A DNA stretch of 64,000 nucleotides from Oceanobacillus senegalensis (GTDB lineage: Bacteria > Bacillota > Bacilli > Bacillales > Amphibacillaceae). Below are positions 1-8,967 of this stretch, piece by piece. Made by a program: the position numbers and the translations under genes. The stretch lies in the NCBI RefSeq assembly GCF_900176885.1, contig NZ_LT839648.1:3074611-3138610 (forward strand). Reading direction: 5' to 3'. The notes under the pieces are model-generated. The model made no database searches, had not been told where the DNA came from, and worked only from the letters and a program-made list of their open reading frames with translations. The first letter of the stretch is position 1. Each line of letters opens with the position of its first letter.

Positions 1-65
1 ATAGTATTAATCGATTCTGTCATCGATAATTTCATGAACAACATATCAATCCATTAATCTATCAA

Positions 66-142
66 TGGTCGGGAAGACAGGATTTGAACCTGCGACCCCA
101 TGGTCCCAAACCATGTGCTCTACCAAGCTGAGCTACTTCCCG
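66..142 (-). tRNA. tRNA-Pro (UGG)
   Basis: Cloverleaf read on the minus strand: acceptor CGGGAAG pairs with CTTCCCG, the anticodon loop holds TGG, and the T-loop GGTTCAAATCC is intact. The discriminator is A and CCA is encoded. Last complete tRNA before the left window edge. It can decode the CCU specifier of the proS T-box at 56.5 kb. Confidence 0.97.
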
Positions 143-152
143 TTTTTATAAA

Positions 153-229
<77 letters not shown>

Positions 230-273
230 TTAAAAAACACTATATTTCTTCTGGTTTGTTATATGAATCAAAG

Positions 274-357
<84 letters not shown>

Positions 358-371
358 ATAAATGGAAAAAG

Positions 372-444
372 TGAGCCATGAAGGATTCGAACCTTCGACC
401 CTCTGATTAAAAGTCAGATGCTCTGCCGACTGAGCTAATGGCTC
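372..444 (-). tRNA. tRNA-Lys (UUU)
   Basis: Acceptor GAGCCAT/ATGGCTC, discriminator A, anticodon TTT in loop CTTTTAA. CCA is not encoded. Confidence 0.97.
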
Positions 445-493
445 ATATTATTACTACGTTAATAGTTAATGTGTTTTTTGAGAATAAAAAAGG

Positions 494-565
494 CTGGGCC
501 ACTAGGATTCGAACCTAGGGTACACGGGATCAAAACCCGATGCCTTACCGCTTGGCTATGGCCCA
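494..565 (-). tRNA. tRNA-Gln (UUG)
   Basis: Acceptor TGGGCCA/TGGCCCA, discriminator G, anticodon TTG within CGGGTTTTGATCCCG. CCA is not encoded. Confidence 0.97.
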
Positions 566-573
566 ACAACTGA

Positions 574-647
574 CGGTCCGGACGGGACTCGAACCCGCGA
601 CCTCCTGCGTGACAGGCAGGCATTCTAACCAACTGAACTACCGGACC
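574..647 (-). tRNA. tRNA-Asp (GUC)
   Basis: Acceptor GGTCCGG/CCGGACC, discriminator G, anticodon GTC within CTGCCTGTCACGCAG. CCA is not encoded. Confidence 0.97.
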
Positions 648-671
648 CAACTTTTTTATTAACATTTGTGA

Positions 672-743
672 TGACCCGTACGGGATTCGAACCCGTGTTA
701 CCGCCGTGAAAGGGCGGTGTCTTAACCACTTGACCAACGGGCC
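672..743 (-). tRNA. tRNA-Glu (UUC)
   Basis: Acceptor GGCCCGT/ACGGGTC with one G-U pair, discriminator A, anticodon TTC in loop CTTTCAC. CCA is not encoded. Confidence 0.97.
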
Positions 744-750
744 AATAGAA

Positions 751-841
751 TGGCGGAGAAGGAGGGATTTGAACCCTCGCGCCGCTTACACGACCTACAC
801 CCTTAGCAGGGGCGCCTCTTCAGCCACTTGAGTACTTCTCC
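751..841 (-). tRNA. tRNA-Ser (GCU)
   Basis: Class II tRNA of 91 nt including encoded CCA. Acceptor starts GGAGAAG, anticodon GCT in loop CTGCTAA, long variable arm. Confidence 0.97.
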
Positions 842-844
842 ATA

Positions 845-919
845 TGGCTCCACAGGTAGGATTCGAACCTACGACCGATCGGTTAACAGCCGATTGCTCT
901 ACCACTGAGCTACTGTGGA
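845..919 (-). tRNA. tRNA-Asn (GUU)
   Basis: First tRNA of the minus-strand cluster. Acceptor TCCACAG/CTGTGGA, discriminator G, anticodon GTT within TCGGCTGTTAACCGA, CCA encoded. Confidence 0.97.
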
Positions 920-969
920 ATATTTTTTAGGATTGATTGAATCACACCTAAATATCAACAACATTTTAC

Positions 970-998
970 ATAATACATTAAATAACTATTTTTGTCAA
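970..998 (-). promoter_or_regulatory. Sigma-A promoter of the tRNA cluster
   Basis: Minus strand TTGACA, 17-bp spacer, TATTAT, about 50 bp upstream of tRNA-Asn. No other gene lies between, so it should drive the whole tRNA operon leftwards. Confidence 0.85.
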
Positions 999-1647
999 CG
1001 TTTTATTATAATATTTTTTACCTTCGTATCTCAAATCGACAGCTTTATTAATTTATCATATATTACATTGTACGTCAATAACTTTTATGAATAGACATAA
1101 AACTTCCCCTTTATTCCTCACGCTTAACATCAAAAGTTAGTTAACCTATCCTTGTAGATAATGCATCAGATCCATCTCTGTAGATGCAAAAACCGATAAC
1201 AATTTACAACTTCCATTAAAATAATTCCGATTATAATTTTGTAACAACCTGTGAGGGTCATAAGGGTAGAGCAGTTTCACTCTTTCAGCTACAATAATCT
1301 ATTTTACTCCAAGAATCTTCTACAAGAAGAAATGCCTTTTAGATATATAATAAGTATCTCTATCATCTTATTATTCCACTTCACCGTGATTAATACTTCC
1401 GTCACAATTAAATGAAAGTACCGAAATCTCATTTAAATAACCTAGCACCCGTTCAAGAAGTTTTAAAAACCTTCCATCTTTATACTTTCGATAATAACTC
1501 CAAATTAATTACATAAGGCTTTACTATTTCCTATCAGAATATACAATATAGTTGTTCTGTAAAGTAGTAGTACATTTTATTGTAAAAATTATTATCGACC
1601 AACCAGGATTGGAAGATATTATTTGCAAAAGCTCACTCTAGAAACAG
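999..1647. other. Intergenic, no gene recognised
   Basis: About 650 bp of AT-rich sequence between the tRNA promoter and the 3' end of sprT. I see no ORF with a ribosome binding site, no convincing terminator and no recognisable gene remnant. Confidence 0.5.
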
Positions 1648-2103
1648 CTATGAACGTAATAATATCTTTCCCCCGCATTTTCCACAACGATACTTTGTTA
1701 CATTCACTCTACGTTTTCTTTTATATTTACTTTGACACTTCTTACATATATAAAGATACTTATATCCATCCTTTTGTGAAGGTAATGGTTTACAGAACCT
1801 TGGAGAACCAGTCTCCCTTAATAATTGTTTAAAATCATTATCACCATGTTTATAGCCTCTTCCTTCTATATGAAGGTGGTAATGGCATAGTTCATGCTTA
1901 ATGATACCTATAAATTCACTTTTTTCCATTTCTTGAACATATTTTGGATTTAACTCAATTATCCTTTTTGTAGGGATGTACCTTCCTCCAGTCGTTCGCA
2001 GTCTATTATTAAATGTAACCTCATCAACAAATGGTTTGCCAAAGTATTCAAGCGATAATTCATTTACTAATTCATATAATGCTTTCTCATTGATTGGACC
2101 CAT
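1648..2103 (-). CDS. sprT: SprT-like metalloprotease-fold protein (YdcK)
   Basis: A 151-residue SprT/YdcK family protein. The zinc-protease motif HELCHYH puts H70, E71 and H74 in the HExxH site. A C-terminal zinc ribbon has two CxxC pairs (C120/C123 and C140/C143). The family resembles the protease domain of eukaryotic Spartan; the role in bacteria is not settled. In B. subtilis the gene follows tex directly. Here a catalase gene lies between them on the other strand, so sprT is transcribed alone towards the tRNA genes. Start ATG is preceded by AAGGTG at a slightly long distance. Confidence 0.9.
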   Translation of the reverse strand: MGPINEKALYELVNELSLEYFGKPFVDEVTFNNRLRTTGGRYIPTKRIIELNPKYVQEMEKSEFIGIIKHELCHYHLHIEGRGYKHGDNDFKQLLRETGSPRFCKPLPSQKDGYKYLYICKKCQSKYKRKRRVNVTKYRCGKCGGKILLRS

Positions 2104-2359
2104 TCCTATTAAACACCTTCATTTCATTTGTTGTTATTGTAACATATTACACTTAATTCTCTGGTACACACTCATATAATTCGTTTATAACGAATAGGAA
2201 TAATATTGTTTTTCCTCTAAAATAATATATAATATAAATTGTAATGAATTTTATATTTCTTCTGAATTATTATAAATTTCCATATAATACTATTGAAACA
2301 GCCAAAATAGCTCCACTTTATATTCATTTTTTAGCAAGGTGGGTACGTTTGTAATAAAA

Positions 2360-2392
2360 ATATTCTCATTTAAAATAAACAAATGAGAATAT
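2360..2392. repeat. 12-bp perfect inverted repeat upstream of katA
   Basis: ATATTCTCATTT and AAATGAGAATAT are separated by 9 nt. There is no following T-run, and it lies upstream of the proposed katA promoter. It could be a protein-binding site or an RNA hairpin. The rest of 2104-2486 shows no gene. Confidence 0.5.
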
Positions 2393-2486
2393 ATCATACG
2401 ATAGAATTTAATAATCAGGAATAGAAAATGCCTGAATTGGTGCAGTCTCGCTTTTTATTAATTTGTGAGTCTACAAAATAGTAATT

Positions 2487-2518
2487 TTATAATTACTATG
2501 ATATTATAATAATTGTAT
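2487..2518 (+). promoter_or_regulatory. Two tandem PerR-like boxes
   Basis: 2487-2501 matches the PerR consensus TTATAATNATTATAA at 12 of 14 defined bases. 2504-2518 also matches at 12 of 14. A TATAAT at 2488-2493, with TTGTGA 19 bp upstream, could be the -10, so PerR bound here would block transcription. PerR is the peroxide sensor that represses katA in B. subtilis. Confidence 0.7.
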
Positions 2519-2542
2519 TTAACATGTAGGAGGGATTTATGA

Positions 2543-4027
2543 ATGAGTGAAGAAAAGAAAAAATTGACTACAGCGTTTGGTGCTCCTGTACCTAATGATG
2601 ATGATGTTAAAACAGCGGGAAAACGTGGTCCTCTATTAATGGAAGACTTCTGGTTTATTGAAAAACTTGCACACTTTGATAGAGAGGTTATTCCTGAGCG
2701 TAGAATGCACGCGAAAGGTTCAGGTGCATATGGTACATTCACTGTAACAAACGATATTACTAAATATACAAAAGCTGATATTTTCTCTGAAGTTGGTAAG
2801 AAAACAGATATGTTCATCCGCTATTCTACCGTCGCTGGTGAACGCGGTGCTCCAGACGCTGATCGTGATATTCGCGGTACGGCAATGAAGTTCTATACAG
2901 AAGAAGGTAACTGGGACTTAGTAGGTAATAATACTCCTGTATTCTTCATGAGAGATCCTAAGAGATTCCCAGATTTAAACCATGTTGTTAAACGTAATCC
3001 AAAAACAAACATGCATAGCCCTCAAGCAAACTGGGATTTCTGGACATCTCTACCTGAAGCACTTCATCAAGTAACAATTGTAATGAGTGATCGTGGAATT
3101 CCAGCAAGCTATCGAAATATGAATATGTTTAGTAGCCATGCGTATAGTTTAATCAACGCGGATAACGAACGTGTATGGGTGAAATTCCACTTTAAAACAC
3201 AACAAGGGATTAAGAACTTAACAGATCAAGAGGCTGAGATTTTAAGAGGTAAAGAACCTGATAGCCATCAAAAAGATTTATATAATGCTATCGAAAACGG
3301 CGATTATCCAAAATGGACTATGTACATCCAAGTGATGACAGAGGAAGAGGCAAATAACATGCCATATAATCCATTTGACTTAACAAAAGTTTGGTATAAA
3401 GAAGATTTCCCATTAATCGAAGTTGGTGAGGTAGAACTTAATCGTAATCCTGAAAACTACTTTGAAGAAGTTGAGCAAGCTGCCTTTGCTCCAACAAATA
3501 TTGTACCTGGAATTGGATTCTCACCTGATAGAATGTTACAAGGCCGCCTATTCTCATATGGGGATGCTCAACGTTACCGTTTAGGTGTGAACCACTGGCA
3601 AATTCCAGTTAACTATCCGAAAAATGCGAAAAACTTCCACCCTTATCATAGAGACGGTCAAGGAAGAGTAATTCCTGCTTCTGGTGGACAAATTTCATAC
3701 TCTCCAAACAGTTATGGGGAATGGCAAGATAGTAAAGAACATAACGATCCAGTGTATGATGGTGGAGGAATCGGTTATTATGATTTCCGTGAAGATGATG
3801 ATCTTTACTACGAACAGCCTGGTAAGTTATTCAACTTAATGTCAGAAGGTCAACAACAACAATTATTCGAAAATACTGCCCGTGCTATGGATGGCACAAC
3901 AAAAGACATTCAACTTAGACATATCAATAACTGCTATAAAGCTGATCCTAAATATGGAGAAGGTGTAGCAAAAGCTTTAGGCGTTTCCTTGAGCGAAGTT
4001 GAAGCTGCTAGTAATGTAGAACGATAA
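2543..4027 (+). CDS. katA: Vegetative catalase (haem, clade 3)
   Basis: A 494-residue monofunctional haem catalase that converts hydrogen peroxide to water and oxygen in the cytoplasm. The distal histidine is H56 (RRMHAKG), the distal asparagine lies in GNNTP (129-130), and the proximal haem-ligand tyrosine is Y339 in [12 protein letters not shown]. Length is typical of small-subunit catalases. An ATG four bases upstream is out of frame and stops at once, so 2543 with TAGGAGGG 8 bp upstream is the start. It is monocistronic, with PerR-like boxes before it and a strong terminator after it. It sits between sprT and tex, which are adjacent in B. subtilis. Confidence 0.96.
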   Translation: MSEEKKKLTTAFGAPVPNDDDVKTAGKRGPLLMEDFWFIEKLAHFDREVIPERRMHAKGSGAYGTFTVTNDITKYTKADIFSEVGKKTDMFIRYSTVAGERGAPDADRDIRGTAMKFYTEEGNWDLVGNNTPVFFMRDPKRFPDLNHVVKRNPKTNMHSPQANWDFWTSLPEALHQVTIVMSDRGIPASYRNMNMFSSHAYSLINADNERVWVKFHFKTQQGIKNLTDQEAEILRGKEPDSHQKDLYNAIENGDYPKWTMYIQVMTEEEANNMPYNPFDLTKVWYKEDFPLIEVGEVELNRNPENYFEEVEQAAFAPTNIVPGIGFSPDRMLQGRLFSYGDAQRYRLGVNHWQIPVNYPKNAKNFHPYHRDGQGRVIPASGGQISYSPNSYGEWQDSKEHNDPVYDGGGIGYYDFREDDDLYYEQPGKLFNLMSEGQQQQLFENTARAMDGTTKDIQLRHINNCYKADPKYGEGVAKALGVSLSEVEAASNVER

Positions 4028-4034
4028 TCTATTA

Positions 4035-4067
4035 AACTGCCCAATACAAGAATTGGGCAGTTTTTTT
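4035..4067 (+). terminator. katA terminator
   Basis: ACTGCCCAAT and ATTGGGCAGT form a stem with a short loop, followed by seven Ts. Confidence 0.93.
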
Positions 4068-4106
4068 GTGACAATATGGAACCACAAGGGATGTTTTTAT
4101 CATAAA

Positions 4107-4297
4107 TCAAACATTTGTTTTAATTTTTGCCACCTCCCACTATTGACAAATTCATACATGTGTATCCTCTAGCATTTTTCGAATTTTGTCGAATGATCAA
4201 ACAGCTCGGAGTATATTGAAATTTTCTGTTCGTGGTTCAAACGTTTGTTTAAAATGATAATTCGATTTATTTCCAATAGACCAAACGTTTGTTTAAA
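4107..4297. repeat. Three near-identical palindromic motifs
   Basis: CAAACGTTTGTTTAAA occurs at 4238 and 4282. A variant, CAAACATTTGTTTTAA, occurs at 4108. Each contains the palindrome CAAACGTTTG or a one-base variant. They look like operators for a TetR-type repressor, but the genes on either side converge here, so no start codon is nearby. The rest of the gap (4068-4388) has no ORF. Confidence 0.6.
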
Positions 4298-4388
4298 TAT
4301 ATTTCTAAGATCATAAGGGCTGAATGTAAACATGGCTATTCTCCCTTATAAATGGAATACCGCCATCATTTTATACTTCCTACCTAAT

Positions 4389-4427
4389 AAGAAAAAGGAC
4401 TAATTACACCGAATGTAATTAGCCCCT
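4389..4427 (-). terminator. tex terminator
   Basis: Minus-strand hairpin CTAATTAC...GTAATTAG, extended by GA-rich and TC-rich flanks and followed by CCTTTTTCTT. Confidence 0.85.
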
Positions 4428-4455
4428 TTCTTATTCCTTTCACATGAAGGTCGAG

Positions 4456-6624
4456 TTATTGATTATTAATCATCGATAATGCAACTCGCCCTTTTTCAAT
4501 ATCAATTTGTTCTACCCAAACGGTTACGACATCCCCAACCGCTGCGATGTCCATTGGATGTTTTACAAACTTGTTTGCCATCTTGGATATATGAACTAAC
4601 CCATCCTGTTTAACCCCAACATCAACAAATACACCAAAGTCAACGACATTTCGTATCGTCCCTTGTAATTCCATTCCTGGTTTCAAGTCTTCTAGTGTCA
4701 TAACATTTTGCTTCAATAGTGGTTGTGGGAAATCATCACGCGGATCTCTTTCTGGACGGCTTAATGCATGTAAAATATCTTCTAGTGTTGGTTCCCCAAT
4801 TTCTAGACGTTCTGCTGTCCCTTTTTTATTCAAGGCATTGATTTTTTCTCGAATTACCTCGGTCCCAATATCAGCGATTTCACAATCCATTATTTTTAAG
4901 AGTTCCTTTGTACTTGCATAGCTTTCTGGGTGAATTGGTGTACGATCTAATGGATTGTCTCCATCGATAATACGCAAGAAACCAATTGCCTGCTCATACG
5001 TTTTTGCACCAAGTCTTGGTATTTTTTTTAACTCTTGTCGTTTGGTAAACTTCCCATCTTCATTACGATGTTTAACAATATTATTAGCTACGGTCTTACT
5101 GAGGCCAGATACATATTGCAATAATGAAGAAGAGGCAGTATTTACATTCACCCCTACTTGGTTAACGGCCGTCTCTACAACAAATGTTAATGATTCATTG
5201 AGAGCCTTTTGACTGACGTCATGTTGGTATTGCCCTACACCTATCGATTTCGGATCAATCTTCACCAATTCCGCTAATGGATCTTGTACACGCCTTGCTA
5301 TGGATGCGGCACTTCTTTGTTCCACCTGTAGGTCAGGAAATTCCTCACGTGCAAGTTTAGACGCAGAATACACACTTGCACCCGCTTCATTTACAATAAT
5401 GTATGGAATATCTAAGCTATTATTCGATATAACATCGGAAATAAAATGCTCCGTTTCCCGAGAAGCCGTTCCGTTCCCAATCGCAATTAACTCTACATCA
5501 TATTGACGAACCAATTCCATAACAATTTTCTCGGAACCAGCAAAATCATTTTTAGGTGCGGTTGGGTACATCACTCCCACTTCAAGCACTTTTCCTGTTT
5601 CATCTACCACAACTAATTTACAACCTGTCCGATATGCCGGATCGACACCTAGAACGGTTCTTCCTTTCAATGGTGGCTGTAATAATAAATTCTTTAGATT
5701 TACTGCAAAAACTTCTATTGCTTGCTCCTCAGCTTTTTCTGTAAGGCTAGTACGTATTTCTCTTTCGACAGAAGGCTGAATTAATCGTTTATAACCATCC
5801 TCAATAGCATCATCTAAGATCACTTGAACTTGTTTATCTGCCTGTCCTTTAATAACCTTTTTCTTAAGAAACGCAAGAATACGCTCTACTGGCGGCTCAA
5901 TGGATACTTTTAGCACACCCTCTTTTTCACCACGATTTAATGCAAGAACACGATGGGATACGAGAGAACGTACAGCTTCATGGTATTCGTAATACATCTC
6001 ATAAACACGTTTTTCATCTTTTCCTTTATCTTTAGCCTCTGATTCTATGGTGCCACGCTTAAACGTTTCCTCACGTATAAAATCACGATATTCCGGATCA
6101 TCTGATATCCATTCTGCAATGATATCATTAACACCTGCTAACACATCTTCTACATGATGTAACTCATTTTCTTCTGATATGTATTTACTAGCTTCTTCCT
6201 GAACTTGTGACATCTCTTGCTGAAAGATAAGTTCTGCTAAAGGTTCTAGCCCCTTTTCTTTCGCAATTGTCGCTTTTGTTCGGCGTTTTTGCTTATAAGG
6301 GCGGTATAAATCCTCCACACGCTGTAATTGTGTTGCTTGTTGTATGTCTTTCTCTAATTCCTCTGTTAATTTTCCTTGCTCATCAATAATTCGAATAACT
6401 TCTTGTTTACGGTCTGATAGTTGAACCGAATATTGCCATCGATCTTGTATGTTCTTTATTTGAACCTCGTCTAGACCACCAGTTACCTCTTTTCGGTATC
6501 GGGCTATAAATGGTACTGTATTCCCTTCACCTAAAAGAGTAATCACTTTTCTAACTGTATTTGTATTTACATTCGTTTCATTGCTGACTTGATTGATTAT
6601 TCCTTGATCTAATTCTACTGCCAC
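4456..6624 (-). CDS. tex: Tex family RNA-binding transcription accessory protein
   Basis: A 722-residue Tex/YdcI protein of full family length. It has an N-terminal helical region, an RNase H-like YqgF fold beginning near VLGVDPAYRTGCK (about residue 325), helix-hairpin-helix segments around 500-560 (FTKRQELKKIPRLGAKTYEQ), and a C-terminal S1 domain (about 645-720, GTIRNVVDFGVFVDVG). Tex binds nucleic acid and affects transcription; its exact role in Bacillus is unclear. Start is GTG with AAGGAGGAG at good spacing. It follows rsbX, as in B. subtilis, but has a terminator between them and its own upstream region. Confidence 0.96.
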   Translation of the reverse strand: MAVELDQGIINQVSNETNVNTNTVRKVITLLGEGNTVPFIARYRKEVTGGLDEVQIKNIQDRWQYSVQLSDRKQEVIRIIDEQGKLTEELEKDIQQATQLQRVEDLYRPYKQKRRTKATIAKEKGLEPLAELIFQQEMSQVQEEASKYISEENELHHVEDVLAGVNDIIAEWISDDPEYRDFIREETFKRGTIESEAKDKGKDEKRVYEMYYEYHEAVRSLVSHRVLALNRGEKEGVLKVSIEPPVERILAFLKKKVIKGQADKQVQVILDDAIEDGYKRLIQPSVEREIRTSLTEKAEEQAIEVFAVNLKNLLLQPPLKGRTVLGVDPAYRTGCKLVVVDETGKVLEVGVMYPTAPKNDFAGSEKIVMELVRQYDVELIAIGNGTASRETEHFISDVISNNSLDIPYIIVNEAGASVYSASKLAREEFPDLQVEQRSAASIARRVQDPLAELVKIDPKSIGVGQYQHDVSQKALNESLTFVVETAVNQVGVNVNTASSSLLQYVSGLSKTVANNIVKHRNEDGKFTKRQELKKIPRLGAKTYEQAIGFLRIIDGDNPLDRTPIHPESYASTKELLKIMDCEIADIGTEVIREKINALNKKGTAERLEIGEPTLEDILHALSRPERDPRDDFPQPLLKQNVMTLEDLKPGMELQGTIRNVVDFGVFVDVGVKQDGLVHISKMANKFVKHPMDIAAVGDVVTVWVEQIDIEKGRVALSMINNQ

Positions 6625-6648
6625 GAAAGCTCCTCCTTCTTCAAGGCC

Positions 6649-6669
6649 ATATGATTTATTTTATCATAT
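6649..6669. repeat. Inverted repeat in the tex leader
   Basis: ATATGAT and ATCATAT are separated by 7 nt, just upstream of the tex ribosome binding site. Possible operator or leader hairpin. Confidence 0.35.
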
Positions 6670-6689
6670 TGTCTTAAAATTTAATAAGG

Positions 6690-6724
6690 ACAACAAAGGC
6701 TGACACGTATTCCAATGCCAGCCT
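6690..6724 (-). terminator. Terminator of the sigB operon after rsbX
   Basis: Minus strand AGGCTG ... CAGCCT stem immediately after the rsbX stop, followed by TTTGTTG. Confidence 0.7.
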
Positions 6725-6725
6725 G

Positions 6726-7325
6726 TTAGTTCCCATTATACCGTATAGCGATGAATGTTGTATCATCTTTTCTTTCATCTTCACTAATATATACATAGGA
6801 TTTGGTAATACATTCCACTTCCTTATCCTTTATATAGAGCTTAGATAATTCCTTATCCTTCACTCCATCTGAGAACATAATAAATGTCATATTATCTTCT
6901 AATGTATCCTTAAAAACCTTAAATGGACGTTCATATCCCCCTAAATAACCTGAATTGGGGATACTTCGCTTTTTCTTTTCTGCTGTATATTGTATAACTC
7001 CTATATTACCAATCGAAGAGAATGAATATTCCTTTTTACTAAAATCCATCTTCAAGATACCGAGAACAACACCACGTTTACCGTACAACTGTTGATTCGC
7101 CTTTTTAACGAGTTCCTCCACACTAATGTTCATATTTTCCTTTATAATTTGGATAACAATTTGTGATGATTCCGTTGCATATTCCCCACTACCTAGACCA
7201 TCGGCTATGACACATAAGAACTCATTTTCCGTTTCCGCATAAAAGTAACTATCACCACAGTAATAATTTCCTTTTTTCGGTTTTTGAAAAACGGATACGT
7301 CTACTTTATTATTTGCAGTACTCAA
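6726..7325 (-). CDS. rsbX: RsbX phosphatase (sigma-B pathway)
   Basis: A 199-residue PP2C-type serine/threonine phosphatase. In B. subtilis RsbX removes phosphate from RsbS and RsbR and so resets the stressosome after stress. Metal-binding PP2C signatures are visible: VIADGLGSGEYA (about 39-50) and IMFSDGVKD (about 150-158). The TTG start overlaps the sigB stop by 4 nt (TTGA) with GGAGG 7 nt upstream, so translation is probably coupled. Last gene of the operon. Confidence 0.93.
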   Translation of the reverse strand: MSTANNKVDVSVFQKPKKGNYYCGDSYFYAETENEFLCVIADGLGSGEYATESSQIVIQIIKENMNISVEELVKKANQQLYGKRGVVLGILKMDFSKKEYSFSSIGNIGVIQYTAEKKKRSIPNSGYLGGYERPFKVFKDTLEDNMTFIMFSDGVKDKELSKLYIKDKEVECITKSYVYISEDERKDDTTFIAIRYNGN

Positions 7326-8113
7326 TCGAAAACCTCCGTACTTTTAGATTGAATCGCCTCTTTTAGCTTCCGTAACGCACGTCTTTGTAGTCTGGATACA
7401 TGCATCTGTGATATTCCCAAGAGCTCACCTGTCTCTTTCTGGCTTAAATGATCAAAATATGTATGCTTTAATATTTCCTGCTCTCTTCCCGTTAATATAG
7501 GTAAAATCTTTTCAAGTAAAATTTTATAATCTATAGATTCATAGCCAGTTTCGTCTTTTCCAATTAAATCAATTAAAGCAACTTTACTACCATCAGAATC
7601 TGATTCTACTTTATGATCGACGGATAGTGCATTATAACTTTTACTCATTTCCATCGTTTCCAACACTTCTTCCTCTGACACTTCAAGATAGTTAGCGATT
7701 TCCTTAACGGTTGGGGATTTTTGATTCGTTGTTGTTAAAAAGTCTACCGCTTTTTTTATTTTTGGTCCTAGTTCTTTAATTCTTCTGGGGACATGAACAC
7801 TCCATGTCTTATCACGAATAAAGCGTTTAATTTCACCAATCATTGTTGGGATGGCGAAAGATTCGAATGTTTTACCGAGAGATGCATCATACCTTCTAAC
7901 AGAAGCTAATAATCCAATCATACCAACCTGTACGAGGTCTTCATGGATGGAGTGGTTTTTAGAATATTTCATAGCAATAGATTCTACGAGGTGTTTATAT
8001 TTAAGTACAATTTTCTCCTGAATCTCTTTATCGTCTGGATTATGTTGAAGGTGTTCTATCCATTGGTAAACCTCATCTCTCCCCTTATTATCTGGTTGAG
8101 ATTTGGTCGCCAT
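7322..8113 (-). CDS. sigB: General stress sigma factor sigma-B
   Basis: A sigma-70 family (group 3) factor of 263 residues from the chosen start. Region 2 includes HEDLVQVGMIGLLASVRRYD and region 4 carries the helix-turn-helix LSQKETGELLGISQMHVSRL. It directs the general stress regulon and is held inactive by RsbW. I place the start at 8113 because GGGGTGG lies 7 nt upstream. An in-frame ATG at 8134 lacks a ribosome binding site. The gene overlaps the 3' end of rsbW by 26 nt and rsbX by 4 nt, the compact arrangement known from Bacillus. Confidence 0.97.
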   Translation of the reverse strand: MATKSQPDNKGRDEVYQWIEHLQHNPDDKEIQEKIVLKYKHLVESIAMKYSKNHSIHEDLVQVGMIGLLASVRRYDASLGKTFESFAIPTMIGEIKRFIRDKTWSVHVPRRIKELGPKIKKAVDFLTTTNQKSPTVKEIANYLEVSEEEVLETMEMSKSYNALSVDHKVESDSDGSKVALIDLIGKDETGYESIDYKILLEKILPILTGREQEILKHTYFDHLSQKETGELLGISQMHVSRLQRRALRKLKEAIQSKSTEVFD

Positions 8114-8561
8114 CAAAGTCCACCCCAATTTCATCTAGATACTTCGTCATGAACACAGTTACTCCTTCATGGTTGTTTATCTTCACTTCATCCATCAGTG
8201 CATCAATTAAAAATAAACCAAATCCACCTTCTCTCAGACTCTCAACGGACCCCTCTTCTTCAAACGGTCCTATTTCTTTTTTTACTTTCTCTAAATGAAA
8301 ACTTTCCCCATTATCTGCTACCATCACTTCCAAACGATTATGGTAGATTCCAAAACCAATCTTTATCTCACCAGCTTCTTTTTCATTACTATATGCATGT
8401 GCTACTGCATTCGTAATGGCTTCAGATACGGCAATTTTTAAGTCTTCTATATCTTCATAAGTAAATCCCATTCTATTCGCTATACCTGACAAACTTAAAC
8501 GAATGACCCCTACGTATTCCGCCTTCGCAGGTATCTTCATTTCTATAAAATCATTCCCCAT
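8088..8561 (-). CDS. rsbW: Anti-sigma-B factor and serine kinase RsbW
   Basis: A 157-residue GHKL-type kinase that binds sigma-B or, alternatively, RsbV, which it phosphorylates. ATP-binding boxes are visible: AVSEAITNAVAHAY (N box, about 46-59), VADNGES (about 85) and LREGGFGLFLIDALMDEV (about 117-134). It overlaps rsbV by 11 nt and sigB by 26 nt, keeping the regulator and its target stoichiometrically linked. Confidence 0.97.
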   Translation of the reverse strand: MGNDFIEMKIPAKAEYVGVIRLSLSGIANRMGFTYEDIEDLKIAVSEAITNAVAHAYSNEKEAGEIKIGFGIYHNRLEVMVADNGESFHLEKVKKEIGPFEEEGSVESLREGGFGLFLIDALMDEVKINNHEGVTVFMTKYLDEIGVDFDGDQISTR

Positions 8562-8892
8562 TATTTTTCTCCACCTTACAACTGGGTTCTATATCCATAA
8601 TTTCATCGAGTCCGGTTATCTGAAAAACTCGATATACACGATCCACTATATTAATTAATTTCATTTGACTCTTGTTCTCTTTCGTTGATTTTAATGCACT
8701 GATAAATACACCTAATCCTGTACTATCCATATAAGAAACATTTGACATATCTATTTCAATAAAACTCCCAGTTTTTTGGGTTGCTGGAAGCAATCTTTCT
8801 TTTAATTTCGGTGCCGTATAAGCATCTATTTCACCAGATAAGGCGAATACCAGGATTTCGTTGTTTTTAACCAAATCAATAGAGAGTTCCAT
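8551..8892 (-). CDS. rsbV: Anti-anti-sigma factor RsbV
   Basis: A 113-residue single STAS domain. The conserved phosphorylation site is S57 in YMDSTGLG (S56 in B. subtilis). Dephosphorylated RsbV binds RsbW and frees sigma-B. RsbU removes the phosphate and RsbW restores it. It is the first gene after the sigma-B promoter at 8968-8993, with TAGGAGG upstream of the ATG. Confidence 0.97.
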   Translation of the reverse strand: MELSIDLVKNNEILVFALSGEIDAYTAPKLKERLLPATQKTGSFIEIDMSNVSYMDSTGLGVFISALKSTKENKSQMKLINIVDRVYRVFQITGLDEIMDIEPSCKVEKNNGE

Positions 8893-8911
8893 CCAATTTC
8901 CTCCTAGTTTT

Positions 8912-8936
8912 ACAGTTTATATGATTCATAAACTGT
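8912..8936 (-). repeat. Leader hairpin in front of rsbV
   Basis: ACAGTTTAT and ATAAACTGT form a perfect 9-bp stem with a 7-nt loop between the sigma-B promoter and the rsbV ribosome binding site. It could affect translation or mRNA stability. Confidence 0.55.
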
Positions 8937-8967
8937 CCTTTTAATTCGTATTATTGTACTTCTTTTT

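Noticed and set aside
459-737. 92-codon minus-strand ORF
   Set aside because: It reads through tRNA-Gln, tRNA-Asp and tRNA-Glu; its residues are only translated tRNA sequence.
2300-2360. GGGTAC before katA as a sigma-B -10
   Set aside because: No GTTT-type -35 lies at the right distance.
2458-2817. 119-codon minus-strand ORF opposite the katA start
   Set aside because: Antisense shadow of the catalase coding sequence with no ribosome binding site or motif.
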